Source: an uncultured Clostridia bacterium
GTDB lineage: Bacteria > Bacillota > Clostridia > TANB77 > CAG-508
NCBI GenBank assembly: GCA_944393385.1
Contig: CALYAA010000008.1
Location: 1 to 60,283 of the forward strand
Direction of reading: 5' to 3'
Length of the DNA stretch: 60,283 nt
The notes under the pieces are model-generated. The model saw only the letters and a list, made by a program, of their open reading frames with translations. It was not told where the DNA came from and made no database searches. Every line of letters begins with the position of its first letter. Within the stretch, counting starts at the first letter, position 1. Positions 25,629 to 34,882 of this stretch are shown here, one piece after another. Position numbers and translations under genes: made by a program.

Positions 25629-27485
25629 ATGAAAACAATTGAAGAATTAGAAAATATAAGAAATGAAAAAAGAAAAGAACTAGACTTAAGAGTAAATACA
25701 AATTCAGACACAAGAGAAAAACATATACTAGTATGTAGAGGAACAGGATGCACATCTTCAAAATCACCACAAATAATAGAAAATTTTAGAAGAATAATAG
25801 AAGAAAGAAACATTCAAAATGTAAGAGTCATCCAAACAGGATGTTTTGGACTATGTGCCAAAGGTCCAATAGTAATAATTAGACCAGAAGAAACATTTTA
25901 TGCACATGTAAAACCAGAAGACTGCGAAGAAATAATAGATAAACATATATGTAATGGTCAAAAAGTAGAAAGACTTTTATGCAAAGATATAGATGGAACA
26001 ATTGTTAATAAATTAGATGATTTAAACTTTTATAAAAAGCAAAAAAGAATTGCATTAAAAAATTGTGGAGTAATAGACCCAGAAAATATAGATGAATACA
26101 TAGCATTTGACGGATATAAAGCAATAGAAAAAGTATTAACTCAAATGAATCTAGATGAAGTAATAGATGTTGTTACAAAATCAGGACTAAGAGGACGTGG
26201 AGGAGCAGGATTCCCTACAGGAAAAAAATGGAGTTTTGCAAAAGCAGAAGTAAATGATCAAAAATACATAGTATGTAATGCAGACGAAGGAGACCCAGGA
26301 GCATTTATGGATAGAAGCATACTAGAAGGAGATCCACATTGTGTACTAGAAGCAATGGCAATTGCAGGATTTGCTATTGGAGCAAATCAAGGATATATAT
26401 ATGTAAGAGCTGAATATCCAATAGCAGTACAAAGACTAAAAATAGCAATAAAACAAGCAAGAGAATATGGATTATTAGGAGACAACATATTAGGAACAGG
26501 CTTTAAATTTGATATTGACATTAGACTAGGAGCAGGGGCATTTGTTTGTGGAGAAGAAACAGCACTATTAGAATCAATAGAAGGAAAAAGAGGTCAACCA
26601 AGAGTAAAACCACCATATCCAGCAAGTAAAGGACTATTTGGAAAACCTACAGTTATAAATAATGTAGAAACATTAGCAAATATTACAAAAATAATATTAA
26701 ATGGTGCAGACTGGTTTGCAAGTATAGGAACAGAAAAATCAAAAGGAACAAAAGTATTTGCATTAGGCGGAAATGTAAACAATGTAGGACTTGTAGAAGT
26801 TCCAATGGGAACAACTTTAAGAGAAATTGTATATGACATTGGAGGAGGAATTCCAAATGGAAGAGAATTTAAAGCTGCCCAAACAGGAGGACCTTCAGGA
26901 GGATGTATACCTGCAGAACATTTAGACACACCAATAGATTATGAATCTTTAGCAAGTATTGGTTCTATGATGGGATCAGGAGGACTAATTGTTATGGATG
27001 ACACTAAATGTATGGTATCTTTAGCAAAATTTTATTTAGAGTTCACAGTAAAAGAAAGTTGTGGAAAATGTACTCCATGTAGAATTGGAACAAAAAGAAT
27101 GTTAGAAATTTTAGAAAAATTATGTTCAGGAAATGCTGAAGAATATGATATATATAGATTAGAAAAATTAGCTGTAAACATAAAAAAAGCAAGTATATGT
27201 GGACTAGGACAAAGTGCTCCAAATCCTGTTATAAGTACTCTAAAATATTTTAGAGAAGAATATAGACAACATGCTTTATTAAAAGAATGTAAGGCATATG
27301 AATGTAAAGCACTAACAAAAATAGAAATAGACCCAGAATTATGCAAATCTTGTGGATTATGTCAAAGAAATTGTCCAGTTGGAGCAATAGATGGAGAATT
27401 AAGAGAAAAAAGAACAATTAATCAAGATAAGTGTATAAAATGTGGAACATGTATAAAAAGCTGTCCATTTCATGCAATCAAATAA
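25629..27485 (+). CDS. hydB: [FeFe] hydrogenase subunit HydB (NuoF-like flavoprotein)
   Basis: The 618-residue protein has an N-terminal thioredoxin-like 2Fe-2S domain (CRGTGCTSS ... CFGLCAKGP). The FMN/NADH-binding NuoF core follows (GLRGRGGAGFPTGKKW, ADEGDPGAFMDR, GAGAYVCGEE-like GAGAFVCGEETALLES). An SLBB domain and the 4Fe-4S site CGKCTPCRIGTKR come next, then two C-terminal 4Fe-4S clusters (CKSCGLCQRNCPVGA and CIKCGTCIKSCPFHA). This set is characteristic of bifurcating or NADH-linked HydB. AGGAGGT precedes the ATG. Confidence 0.95.
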   Translation: MKTIEELENIRNEKRKELDLRVNTNSDTREKHILVCRGTGCTSSKSPQIIENFRRIIEERNIQNVRVIQTGCFGLCAKGPIVIIRPEETFYAHVKPEDCEEIIDKHICNGQKVERLLCKDIDGTIVNKLDDLNFYKKQKRIALKNCGVIDPENIDEYIAFDGYKAIEKVLTQMNLDEVIDVVTKSGLRGRGGAGFPTGKKWSFAKAEVNDQKYIVCNADEGDPGAFMDRSILEGDPHCVLEAMAIAGFAIGANQGYIYVRAEYPIAVQRLKIAIKQAREYGLLGDNILGTGFKFDIDIRLGAGAFVCGEETALLESIEGKRGQPRVKPPYPASKGLFGKPTVINNVETLANITKIILNGADWFASIGTEKSKGTKVFALGGNVNNVGLVEVPMGTTLREIVYDIGGGIPNGREFKAAQTGGPSGGCIPAEHLDTPIDYESLASIGSMMGSGGLIVMDDTKCMVSLAKFYLEFTVKESCGKCTPCRIGTKRMLEILEKLCSGNAEEYDIYRLEKLAVNIKKASICGLGQSAPNPVISTLKYFREEYRQHALLKECKAYECKALTKIEIDPELCKSCGLCQRNCPVGAIDGELREKRTINQDKCIKCGTCIKSCPFHAIK

Positions 27486-27541
27486 CAAAAGAAAAAATGT
27501 ATTCAATTAAAATTGCTGAAAATAAAAAATGAAAGGAAAAA

Positions 27542-29302
27542 ATGAATATGAATGAAGAAATGGTTACACTAACTATAGATGGAGTAGAAGTAAAAACTAA
27601 AAAAGGAACAACAATTTTACAAGCTGCCAAAGAAGTTGGAATAGATATACCAACACTATGTTTCTTAAAGGACATAAATGAAGTTGGAGACTGTAGAATG
27701 TGTATAGTAGAAGTTGAAGGAAGAAAAGGATTTGCAACTTCATGTATACAAACAGTAGAAGAAGGTATGGTAGTTCATACACATACACCAAATGTATTAG
27801 AAGCAAGACATGTAATACTTGATTTAATAATTTCAAATCATGCTAAAGATTGCCTAACATGTACTCGTTCAGGAAATTGTGAATTACAAGATTTAGCAGT
27901 AAAATTCAATATACAAAATGTAGAATTTCCAGGAGAAGTAACACAACACAAAATAGATGATAAATCTCCTGCAATAGTTAGAGATTTTAATAAATGTATT
28001 TTATGTAGAAGATGTATATCTACATGTAAAAAAGTCCAAGAAATTGGAGCAATAGATTGTATAGAAAGAGGATTTGAATCATGTATATCTACAACATATG
28101 ATCACAGTTTAAATGATGTAGACTGCACATTTTGTGGTCAATGTATAGAAAGCTGTCCAACAGGAGCATTGCATGAAAAAGAATCAATAAATGATGTATG
28201 GGCAAAATTAAAAGATCCAGATACATATGTAGTAGTTCAAACTGCACCAGCAGTAAGAGTAGCCTTAGGAGAAGAATTTGGAATGCCTATAGGAACAAAT
28301 GTAAAAGGAAAAATGGTAACGGCATTAAAAAGATTAGGATTTGATAAAGTATTTGATACAAATACAGGTGCAGATTTAACAATAATGGAAGAAGCAAATG
28401 AATTTGTAGAAAGATTACAAAATGGTGGAACATTCCCAATGATTACATCTTGTAGCCCTGGATGGGTTCGTTTTGCAGAAAAAAATTATGGAGATTTATT
28501 AGACCACTTATCAAGTTGTAAATCACCACACCAAATGTTTGGAGCAATTATAAAATCATATTTTGCAGATAAATATGGAATAGATAGAAACAAAATATGT
28601 ACAGTATCAGTAATGCCTTGTATTGCTAAAAAATATGAATGTAGTAGACCAGAGATGGAAGTTGATGGAATAAGAGATGTAGATTATGTAATAACAACAA
28701 GAGAATTATCTAGAATGATAAAACAAGCAAATATTGATTTTACACAATTAGAGGATAGTAATTTTGATGATCCAATGGGAGAAGCAACAGGTGCTGGAGC
28801 AATATTTGGAACTACTGGAGGAGTAATGGAAGCAGCTATTAGAACAGCAGTAGACACATTAGAAAACAGAAGTATAGATAGAATAGAATATACAGAAGTA
28901 AGAGGAGAAAAAGAAATAAAAGAAGCAACTTTAAATGTAGCAGGGAAAGAAGTAAAAATAGCTGTTGCAAGTGGCTTAGCAAATGCAAGAAAAATAATGG
29001 AACAAATAAGAAGAGGTGAATCTCCATATCATTTTGTAGAAATTATGGCATGTCCAGGAGGATGTGTAATGGGAGGAGGTCAACCAATAAAAAGTTCTAG
29101 TATTAGATCAACAGTTGATGTTAGAAAATTAAGAGCAAGTGCACTATATGCAATTGATGAAAAAAGTGTAATAAGAAAATCTCATGAAAGTCCTGTAATG
29201 AAACAACTTTATGCAGAATTCTTAGAAAAACCAGGTAGTCATTTAGCACATAAATATTTACACACTACATATACTCCAAAACCAAAATATGATATAGAAT
29301 AA
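27542..29302 (+). CDS. hydA: [FeFe] hydrogenase catalytic subunit HydA
   Basis: The 586-residue enzyme has an N-terminal 2Fe-2S domain (GDCRMCIVEVEG), a His/Cys 4Fe-4S site (HAKDCLTCTRSGNCELQ) and two ferredoxin clusters (CILCRRCISTCKKVQ, CTFCGQCIESCPTGA). The H-cluster domain has all four ligands: C304 in TSCSPGW, C360 in MPCIAKKYE, and C504 and C508 in MACPGGCVMGGGQP. The length is close to clostridial CpI. It reversibly reduces protons to H2. ATG 27542 and 27548 are both usable with the AAAGGA upstream. A hairpin repeat right after the stop serves as terminator. Confidence 0.96.
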   Translation: MNMNEEMVTLTIDGVEVKTKKGTTILQAAKEVGIDIPTLCFLKDINEVGDCRMCIVEVEGRKGFATSCIQTVEEGMVVHTHTPNVLEARHVILDLIISNHAKDCLTCTRSGNCELQDLAVKFNIQNVEFPGEVTQHKIDDKSPAIVRDFNKCILCRRCISTCKKVQEIGAIDCIERGFESCISTTYDHSLNDVDCTFCGQCIESCPTGALHEKESINDVWAKLKDPDTYVVVQTAPAVRVALGEEFGMPIGTNVKGKMVTALKRLGFDKVFDTNTGADLTIMEEANEFVERLQNGGTFPMITSCSPGWVRFAEKNYGDLLDHLSSCKSPHQMFGAIIKSYFADKYGIDRNKICTVSVMPCIAKKYECSRPEMEVDGIRDVDYVITTRELSRMIKQANIDFTQLEDSNFDDPMGEATGAGAIFGTTGGVMEAAIRTAVDTLENRSIDRIEYTEVRGEKEIKEATLNVAGKEVKIAVASGLANARKIMEQIRRGESPYHFVEIMACPGGCVMGGGQPIKSSSIRSTVDVRKLRASALYAIDEKSVIRKSHESPVMKQLYAEFLEKPGSHLAHKYLHTTYTPKPKYDIE

Positions 29303-29322
29303 TGTCTAGTGTGACTGTGTGA

Positions 29323-29370
29323 CTGGGGTCGGATCCAAAATAGAAGCGGAACCGACCCCAGACAATTTTT
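29323..29370 (+). terminator. GC-rich palindrome acting as hydA terminator; possible second REP-like repeat
   Basis: CTGGGGTCGGATCC (29323-29336) pairs with GGAACCGACCCCAG (29348-29361) with one mismatch, then ACAATTTTT. Its GC content is unlike the host, so it is probably an inserted repeat used as a terminator. Only one copy is in the window. Confidence 0.7.
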
Positions 29371-29389
29371 CTAAAAATTTTTTTAACTA

Positions 29390-29418
29390 TTGAATAAAAA
29401 TATAAACTTTGATAGAAT
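29390..29418 (+). promoter_or_regulatory. Promoter of the CNNM-family gene
   Basis: TTGAAT, 17-base spacer, TAGAAT, 35 bases before the start codon. Confidence 0.55.
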
Positions 29419-29452
29419 ATAGTAAATAATAAAAAAGGGAGTGCGAAAATAA

Positions 29453-30775
29453 ATGTTATCACAACTGATAGTTTTAGTCATATTAATTTTACTAAATGCA
29501 TATTTCGCAGCAAGTGAAATTGCATTTATATCTTTAAATGATGCCAAAATAGAAAAACAAGCGAAAGAAGGAAACAAAAAAGCAAAACAAATTGAAAAAA
29601 TGTTAAAAGAACCAAGTAAATTTTTAGCAACAATTCAAATAGGAATTACACTTGCAGGATTTTTATCAAGTGCATTTGCATCAGACACATTTGCAGACAT
29701 GTTAGCACCAGCATTATATAATTTAGCCCCATTCATTAGTTTAGGGTTATGGAAAAGTATATCCATTATAGTAATCACAATAATATTATCTTTCTTTACA
29801 TTAGTATTTGGAGAACTCGTACCAAAAAGATTAGCAATGAAGCACTATGAAAAGATTGCTTTTGCTACTATAGGAGTTATAAGAGGAATTTCTATAGTAA
29901 CATCACCATTTGTTAAATTATTGACTAATGTAACAAATGGAATATCAAAAATATTTGGTGTTGGAGAAAATGAAGAAGAAACAGTTACAGAAGAAGAAAT
30001 AAAAATGATGGTAGACCAAGGAGAAGAAAAAGGAACAATAAAAGAAGAAGAAAAAGAACTAATAAATAACGTTTTTGAATTTAATGATATAACTGTATCA
30101 GAAATAATGACACACAGAAAAGATATATTTGCAGTAGATATTAATATAAGTAATGAAGAACTATTAAGAGAATTATCAAGAGAGGAATATAGATATAGTA
30201 GAATACCTGTTTATGATGAAACAATTGATGAAATAAAAGGTATATTATATGTAAAAGATGTACTAAAAAATATTAATAAGAAAAACTTCAAAGTAACCAA
30301 TATAGTTAAAGAAGCATATTTTATATCACAAAACAGACTTATAAATGAAGTATTTAAAGAACTACAAAAAAATAAAATGCAAATAGCAATAATAGTAGAC
30401 GAATATGGTGGAACAGCAGGATTAATTACAATGGAAGATATATTAGAAGAACTTGTTGGAGATATATATGATGAATATGATAAAGTAGAAAAAGAATATG
30501 AAAAAATAGATGAAAACACATATATATTATCTGGAAGTTTACCAATATATGATGTAAATAAATTATTAGATTCAGAAATACCAGAAGGAGACTATGATAC
30601 TTTATCAGGTTATTTACAGGAAGAACTAGGTAGAATACCAGAAGATGAAGAAAAACCAGTTATTGAAACAGAAAAAGTAACATACAAAATTGAAGAATAT
30701 GAAGATAAGAGAATTATAAAAGTAAAAGCTTGTAAAAATAATAATGAAGAAAAAGAAAAAGAGGATAACGAATAA
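29453..30775 (+). CDS. CNNM/CorC-family (hemolysin C-like) transporter-associated protein
   Basis: The 440-residue protein has an N-terminal DUF21/CNNM membrane domain (about 1-195, starting LIVLVILILLNAYFAASEIAF). A CBS pair follows at about 215-345 (VSEIMTHRKDIFAVD ... AIIVDEYGGTAGLITMEDILEELVGDI), and a C-terminal CorC_HlyC domain at about 355-430. Family members export Mg2+ or Na+. The last residues are Lys/Glu rich. GGGAG precedes the ATG. It is a single gene with promoter and terminator. Confidence 0.92.
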   Translation: MLSQLIVLVILILLNAYFAASEIAFISLNDAKIEKQAKEGNKKAKQIEKMLKEPSKFLATIQIGITLAGFLSSAFASDTFADMLAPALYNLAPFISLGLWKSISIIVITIILSFFTLVFGELVPKRLAMKHYEKIAFATIGVIRGISIVTSPFVKLLTNVTNGISKIFGVGENEEETVTEEEIKMMVDQGEEKGTIKEEEKELINNVFEFNDITVSEIMTHRKDIFAVDINISNEELLRELSREEYRYSRIPVYDETIDEIKGILYVKDVLKNINKKNFKVTNIVKEAYFISQNRLINEVFKELQKNKMQIAIIVDEYGGTAGLITMEDILEELVGDIYDEYDKVEKEYEKIDENTYILSGSLPIYDVNKLLDSEIPEGDYDTLSGYLQEELGRIPEDEEKPVIETEKVTYKIEEYEDKRIIKVKACKNNNEEKEKEDNE

Positions 30776-30782
30776 ATTTAAA

Positions 30783-30823
30783 AAATAGAGTATTTAAGAA
30801 AATATCTTAAGCTCTATTTTTTT
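30783..30823 (+). terminator. Terminator of the CNNM gene
   Basis: AAATAGAG (30783-30790) pairs with CTCTATTT (30812-30819), with an inner TTAAG/CTTAA stem, followed by a T tract. Confidence 0.8.
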
Positions 30824-30898
30824 GTTCTATTAACAACAAAAAAACATACTATTAATAATAATATTTAAATTTTTATAAATAAAAAAAAGGAGAAAATT

Positions 30899-32668
30899 AT
30901 GCCAATATCATTATCAAGCAAAAAAAAATTAAGAAACGCATTATTTGTAGTAATAATAGTAATTTCATTACTATTAACACGACTAGGTTACATACAATTT
31001 GTATGGGGAGCAGAATTAAATCAAAAAGCAGCAAGTCAACAATCACAAAGTAGAACAATTACAGCCAAAAGAGGAACAATATATGATTCAACTGAAAAAT
31101 ATGTACTAGCAGTAAGTTCAAGTGTAGAAGTAGTAACTGTAAATCCAACAAATATAGCCAAAGAAGACAAAGAAACAGTTGCAAAAGCACTAAGTGAAAT
31201 TTTTGAATTAGAATATGAAGATGTATTAAAAAAAGTAAGTAAAAGAAGTTCTATTGAAACAATAGCTAAAAAGGTAGACAAGAGCAAAACAGATGAATTA
31301 AGAAACTGGATGGAACAAACAGGAATAAAAAATGGAATAAACATTGATGAGGACACAAAAAGATATTATCCATATGGAGATTTAGCTGCACAAGTAATAG
31401 GATTTTGTGGAAGTGATAACCAAGGATTAGATGGAATTGAAGCAGAATATGATGAAGAACTAAAAGGTACGAATGGAAAAATAGAAAGAGAAACAAATGC
31501 TGCAGGAGAAAGCTTAGGAGGAGAAGAATATATTTCTGCTATTGATGGAAATAGTTTAGTATTAACAATAGATATGACAATTCAATCAATTGTAGAAAAA
31601 TATCTTGAAGAAGCATGTATAGATAATGAATGTACAGAAGGAGGAAGTATTATTGCAATGGACCCAAGAAATGGAGATATATTAGCAATGGCAACATACC
31701 CAGCATATGACTTAAATTCACCATTTGAACCATATACAGATGAGCAAAAAGCAGAATGGGAAACATTAGACTCAACAGGCAGAACAACAGCCTTGCAACA
31801 AATGTGGAGAAACAAAGCTATATCAGACACATATGAACCAGGTTCAGTATTTAAAACAATAACAGCATCAGCAGCACTAGAAGAAGGTATAGTAACAAAT
31901 ATTGACCAAGAAGGGCAATTTTCTTGTACTGGAGGAATTGAAGTAGCAGGAGTTAGAATAAAATGTTGGAGATATTACAGACCACATGGTTCAGAAAGTT
32001 TAAGAATGGCTTTAATGAATTCATGTAATCCTGTATTTATAGGACTTGGGCAAAAAATTGGAGTAACAAAATATTATGAATATTTGCGTAAATTTGGATT
32101 ATTTAACAAGACAGGAATTGACCTTCCAGGAGAAGCTAATAGCATATTTATAAAAGAAGAAAAAGCAGGACCTGTTGAACTAGCAACAATAAGTTTTGGT
32201 CAAAGATTTGAAATAACACCATTACAAATGATAACAGCAGTTTCATCAATTGCAAATGATGGAACATATATAAAACCAAGAATAGTAAAAAGTATTATAA
32301 ATAGTCAGACAGGAGAAAAAACAGAAATGCCTGTAGAAACAGGAGAACAAATAATTTCAAAAGAAAATGCAGAAAAAGTTTTAAGTATGATGAATAGTGT
32401 AGTATCAGAAGGAACAGGAAAAAATGCAAAAGTTGAAGGATATGAAATAGGAGGAAAAACAGGAACATCAGAAGATGGTGTAAATACAGGAAAATATGTA
32501 ACATCTTTTTGCGGAGTTGCAGAAACAGATGAACCTTATATGGTTTTACTTATAACATTATACAACCCAACAGGAGAAGGTGGGCATCAAGGTGGTGGTG
32601 TTGCAGCACCAGTTGGAGGAAAAATATTTAGTGAAGTGTTACCATATTTAGAGTCATTAAATAAATAA
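30899..32668 (+). CDS. Class B penicillin-binding protein (SpoVD/FtsI type transpeptidase)
   Basis: The 589-residue protein has a cytoplasmic N-terminus, one membrane helix (about 12-30), a dimerisation domain, and a transpeptidase domain with all catalytic motifs: S316-x-x-K (GSVFKTITA), S375-C-N377 and K520-T-G-T. There is no PASTA tail, unlike typical clostridial SpoVD. Class B enzymes cross-link peptidoglycan of the septum, the lateral wall or the spore cortex. It stands alone rather than in the mra/dcw cluster. With Spo0A, SigH and BofA encoded in the window, a spore role is possible but not shown. Confidence 0.9.
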   Translation: MPISLSSKKKLRNALFVVIIVISLLLTRLGYIQFVWGAELNQKAASQQSQSRTITAKRGTIYDSTEKYVLAVSSSVEVVTVNPTNIAKEDKETVAKALSEIFELEYEDVLKKVSKRSSIETIAKKVDKSKTDELRNWMEQTGIKNGINIDEDTKRYYPYGDLAAQVIGFCGSDNQGLDGIEAEYDEELKGTNGKIERETNAAGESLGGEEYISAIDGNSLVLTIDMTIQSIVEKYLEEACIDNECTEGGSIIAMDPRNGDILAMATYPAYDLNSPFEPYTDEQKAEWETLDSTGRTTALQQMWRNKAISDTYEPGSVFKTITASAALEEGIVTNIDQEGQFSCTGGIEVAGVRIKCWRYYRPHGSESLRMALMNSCNPVFIGLGQKIGVTKYYEYLRKFGLFNKTGIDLPGEANSIFIKEEKAGPVELATISFGQRFEITPLQMITAVSSIANDGTYIKPRIVKSIINSQTGEKTEMPVETGEQIISKENAEKVLSMMNSVVSEGTGKNAKVEGYEIGGKTGTSEDGVNTGKYVTSFCGVAETDEPYMVLLITLYNPTGEGGHQGGGVAAPVGGKIFSEVLPYLESLNK

Positions 32669-32731
32669 TATAAAAATTTATGACGAAGCAGGAAAGTAAA
32701 TGTTATATATAATAAAAAGTAACATATACTA

Positions 32732-32769
32732 ATTACGAAAAAAGTACGTATACGGAAAAAATTCGTAAT
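32732..32769 (+). promoter_or_regulatory. Inverted repeat upstream of the ATPase remnant
   Basis: ATTACGAA (32732-32739) and TTCGTAAT (32762-32769) flank a CGTATACG palindrome (32747-32754) and touch the GGAGGA ribosome site. It could be an operator or an RNA hairpin masking translation, left over from the once-intact gene. Confidence 0.45.
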
Positions 32770-32781
32770 GGAGGAATCAAT

Positions 32782-33068
32782 ATGGAAATAAAAAGAGATT
32801 TTTACTTAAAAGAGCTTATTGATAGAATGGACAATGGACTTATAAAAGTAATTACTGGAATAAGAAGATGTGGTAAGTCTTATAATAGCATCTGATATAG
32901 GTTCTTTAACAAACCCCTTAAAATTATCAAATAATTTTAAGGAAAGAGATAGAAATTCAACAATGACTGATAAAACAATATATAATTATCTAGGATATTT
33001 ACAAGATGCATTTATTATTGAAAAAGCAAGAAGATCTGATGTCCGTAGCAACTCAAAATTTTGCAAAT
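32782..33068 (+). pseudogene. Remnant of an AAA ATPase with DUF4143 domain
   Basis: A well-formed start (GGAGGA, ATG 32782) encodes MEIKRDFYLKELIDRMDNGL and the beginning of the Walker A motif (GIRRCGKS), then stops at about 32896. In another frame the C-terminal DUF4143 part follows directly (SDIGSLTNPLKLSNNFK ... IYNYLGYLQDAFIIEKARRSDV). About 200 central residues, including the rest of the ATPase core, are missing. Intact members are about 400 residues and behave as solitary accessory ATPases. The gene is dead by internal deletion. Confidence 0.8.
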
Positions 33069-33302
33069 GCATTTAATGCTACAAGTGCAGGAAGATGTTT
33101 TGTCGGTTGGAATATTGAAATTGCAAATGATACAGTTATAGCTTTTGATAAGAAGTTTTTTCCAAAATTGGGAACAATGAGTGTTGGAGATGCTGTTGTT
33201 ACATCCTTGTGGGAAACAAGAAATGAAGGATATAATTATGGAATGTATATGTGTGATCCAGGATTTATTGGTGATCGAGATTATTATGGATGGGCTTGGT
33301 AA
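33036..33302 (+). pseudogene. C-terminal fragment of an unrecognised protein fused to the ATPase remnant
   Basis: After the DUF4143 remnant the frame changes to LMSVATQNFANAFNATSAGRCFVGW ... MYMCDPGFIGDRDYYGWAW and then stops. The sequence is rich in Gly, Trp and aromatic residues and looks like the end of an exported or peptidase-like protein, perhaps the caspase/gingipain-like kind; that is a guess. An in-frame ATG at 33006 has no ribosome site. It is best read as the other side of a deletion junction at about 33035. Confidence 0.55.
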
Positions 33303-33340
33303 AAAAGAAGAAATTACAATAATATATTTGTCATAATTTT

Positions 33341-33374
33341 TAATAGCAAGTATATATAAAAATACTTGCTATTA
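33341..33374. terminator. Bidirectional terminator
   Basis: TAATAGCAAGTAT (33341-33353) pairs perfectly with ATACTTGCTATTA (33362-33374). It ends the remnant on the plus strand and the PHP-SOD operon on the minus strand. Confidence 0.8.
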
Positions 33375-33403
33375 ATTTTAATACTCAAAATCTTAGATTT
33401 TTC

Positions 33404-34258
33404 CTAATTTAATTTTTTATAGTTCAATAGCTTTTCCAATATTTCATCTTCCTCAGTAGAAACAATATTTCCATTTTTTCCAGTTCCAAGTTCCACTTCT
33501 GGTTTTATAATAGGGCCATGATAATCACTACCTTTTGTAACAAGTAAATTTAATTTTTTTGCTAAAGCTTTAAATGTATGCATTTGTTCAGGAGTTTGTT
33601 TTGAATGATAACATTCAAGACCATCTAAACCATATGAAATTAATTCCGTAAGTTTTATTTCTAATTCTTTATCATCCAATTTTAAGGATTGTGGATGTGC
33701 AAGAACAGCAATACCATTAGCTTTTTTTATCAGTTTTATAAGAAATTCAGGTGAATAACGAGTTTTCTTAATATCACTTAAAGGAGGCTTATTAAAATAA
33801 TTGTCAAAAATTTCATTTTTGGTTTTTATATAATTTTTTTGAAGAAAAACTTTAGCAAAATGAGGTTTCCCAATAATTTTTCCTCCACTTACTTTTTGCA
33901 AATCTTCTAAAGTAAGTTCAAATCCCATTTTATTAAATTCTTGAATAAAAAGATTATTTCTATGTATTCTACCTTGTTTAATTCTATCTAATACATTATT
34001 TAACTCTTTATTCTCAAAATCAATAAATAAGCCTAAAATATGCATTTGTCCTTTATCCACATCAGCTTCTAATTCCATACCTGGTACAAATATAATATTC
34101 TTATTTTTTGAATATTCAAAAGCAGGTTTTAATCCGGAAATTGTATCATGGTCTGTAATTGCAATTGCAGAAAGATTTTTACTTAAAGCTAAATCAATTA
34201 ATTCTTCTGGACTTTTTTCTCCATCTGATGCGGTAGTATGTGTATGTAAGTCAATCAC
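33404..34258 (-). CDS. PHP-domain phosphoesterase
   Basis: The 284-residue protein has the four PHP motifs: DLHTHTTASDG at the N-terminus, AITDHDTISGL, a GMELEAD-type loop and AHPQSLKL, then KGSDYHG near the end. It matches the YciV/TrpH-like group, which hydrolyses 3',5'-nucleoside bisphosphates or short oligonucleotide 5' ends. The start is GTG, with AAAGGA ten bases upstream. It is the second gene of a minus-strand unit, 44 bases after the SOD gene. Confidence 0.9.
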   Translation of the reverse strand: MIDLHTHTTASDGEKSPEELIDLALSKNLSAIAITDHDTISGLKPAFEYSKNKNIIFVPGMELEADVDKGQMHILGLFIDFENKELNNVLDRIKQGRIHRNNLFIQEFNKMGFELTLEDLQKVSGGKIIGKPHFAKVFLQKNYIKTKNEIFDNYFNKPPLSDIKKTRYSPEFLIKLIKKANGIAVLAHPQSLKLDDKELEIKLTELISYGLDGLECYHSKQTPEQMHTFKALAKKLNLLVTKGSDYHGPIIKPEVELGTGKNGNIVSTEEDEILEKLLNYKKLN

Positions 34259-34302
34259 ATTTAATCAATCCTTTCTATAAAATTCAATATTTATGCAATG
34301 AA

Positions 34303-34779
34303 TTATAACATATCTACATAAGAAAGTAAAATAATAAATTCTTCTATTTTACCACAAGCAATTTTCTTTCCAGAATTTCCACTAGGCTGACTTGTAAAAT
34401 CATCAGGAGAATCATGTATAATAACTACTTTTCCAATAATATCTTGAATTTTAAATTTATCAATCAAAACACTCATATAAGCATAACCATTATTTTCAAT
34501 TAAAGGTGGCAAATCACCAGCATGAAAAGGATGTGCACAATTTGTAGGATTATAATGAGATTTTGCATCAGCAAACTCATCTTCTGAATTTCCAGAACAA
34601 GAAGAACCCTCATGTATATGAAAACCAAAAAATCTTCCTTTACAATTATCATTAGACTGTGGTAACCCCTTAATTTGAGCTGTAAGTAACACACCATCTG
34701 TAGTTTCCTTAAAAAATACGCATCCTCTTATTTCAGGATATTCTTTACCACCAATTATATTTGCTCTAGCATATTTCAT
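34303..34779 (-). CDS. sodC: Cu/Zn superoxide dismutase family protein
   Basis: The 158-residue protein has the copper/zinc ligand pattern FHIHEG, SHYNP, HPFHAGDLPP and IIHDSPDD, and the Cys pair in GSSCSGN and KIACGKIEEF. No signal peptide is present, whereas most bacterial SodC are exported. The frame is open from 34806, but the ATG at 34779 with GGAGG six bases upstream is the clear start (MKYARANIIGGKEYPEIRG). It protects against superoxide, or is a metal-binding relative. It precedes the PHP gene in one operon. Confidence 0.88.
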   Translation of the reverse strand: MKYARANIIGGKEYPEIRGCVFFKETTDGVLLTAQIKGLPQSNDNCKGRFFGFHIHEGSSCSGNSEDEFADAKSHYNPTNCAHPFHAGDLPPLIENNGYAYMSVLIDKFKIQDIIGKVVIIHDSPDDFTSQPSGNSGKKIACGKIEEFIILLSYVDML

Positions 34780-34882
34780 AAAGTACCTCCCAAATATAAT
34801 ATTCATAAATATATATAAATGCTAACAAAATTAATAACTTGACAATATATGATATAATTATAAAAAAATAGTAGGAGAAAGA

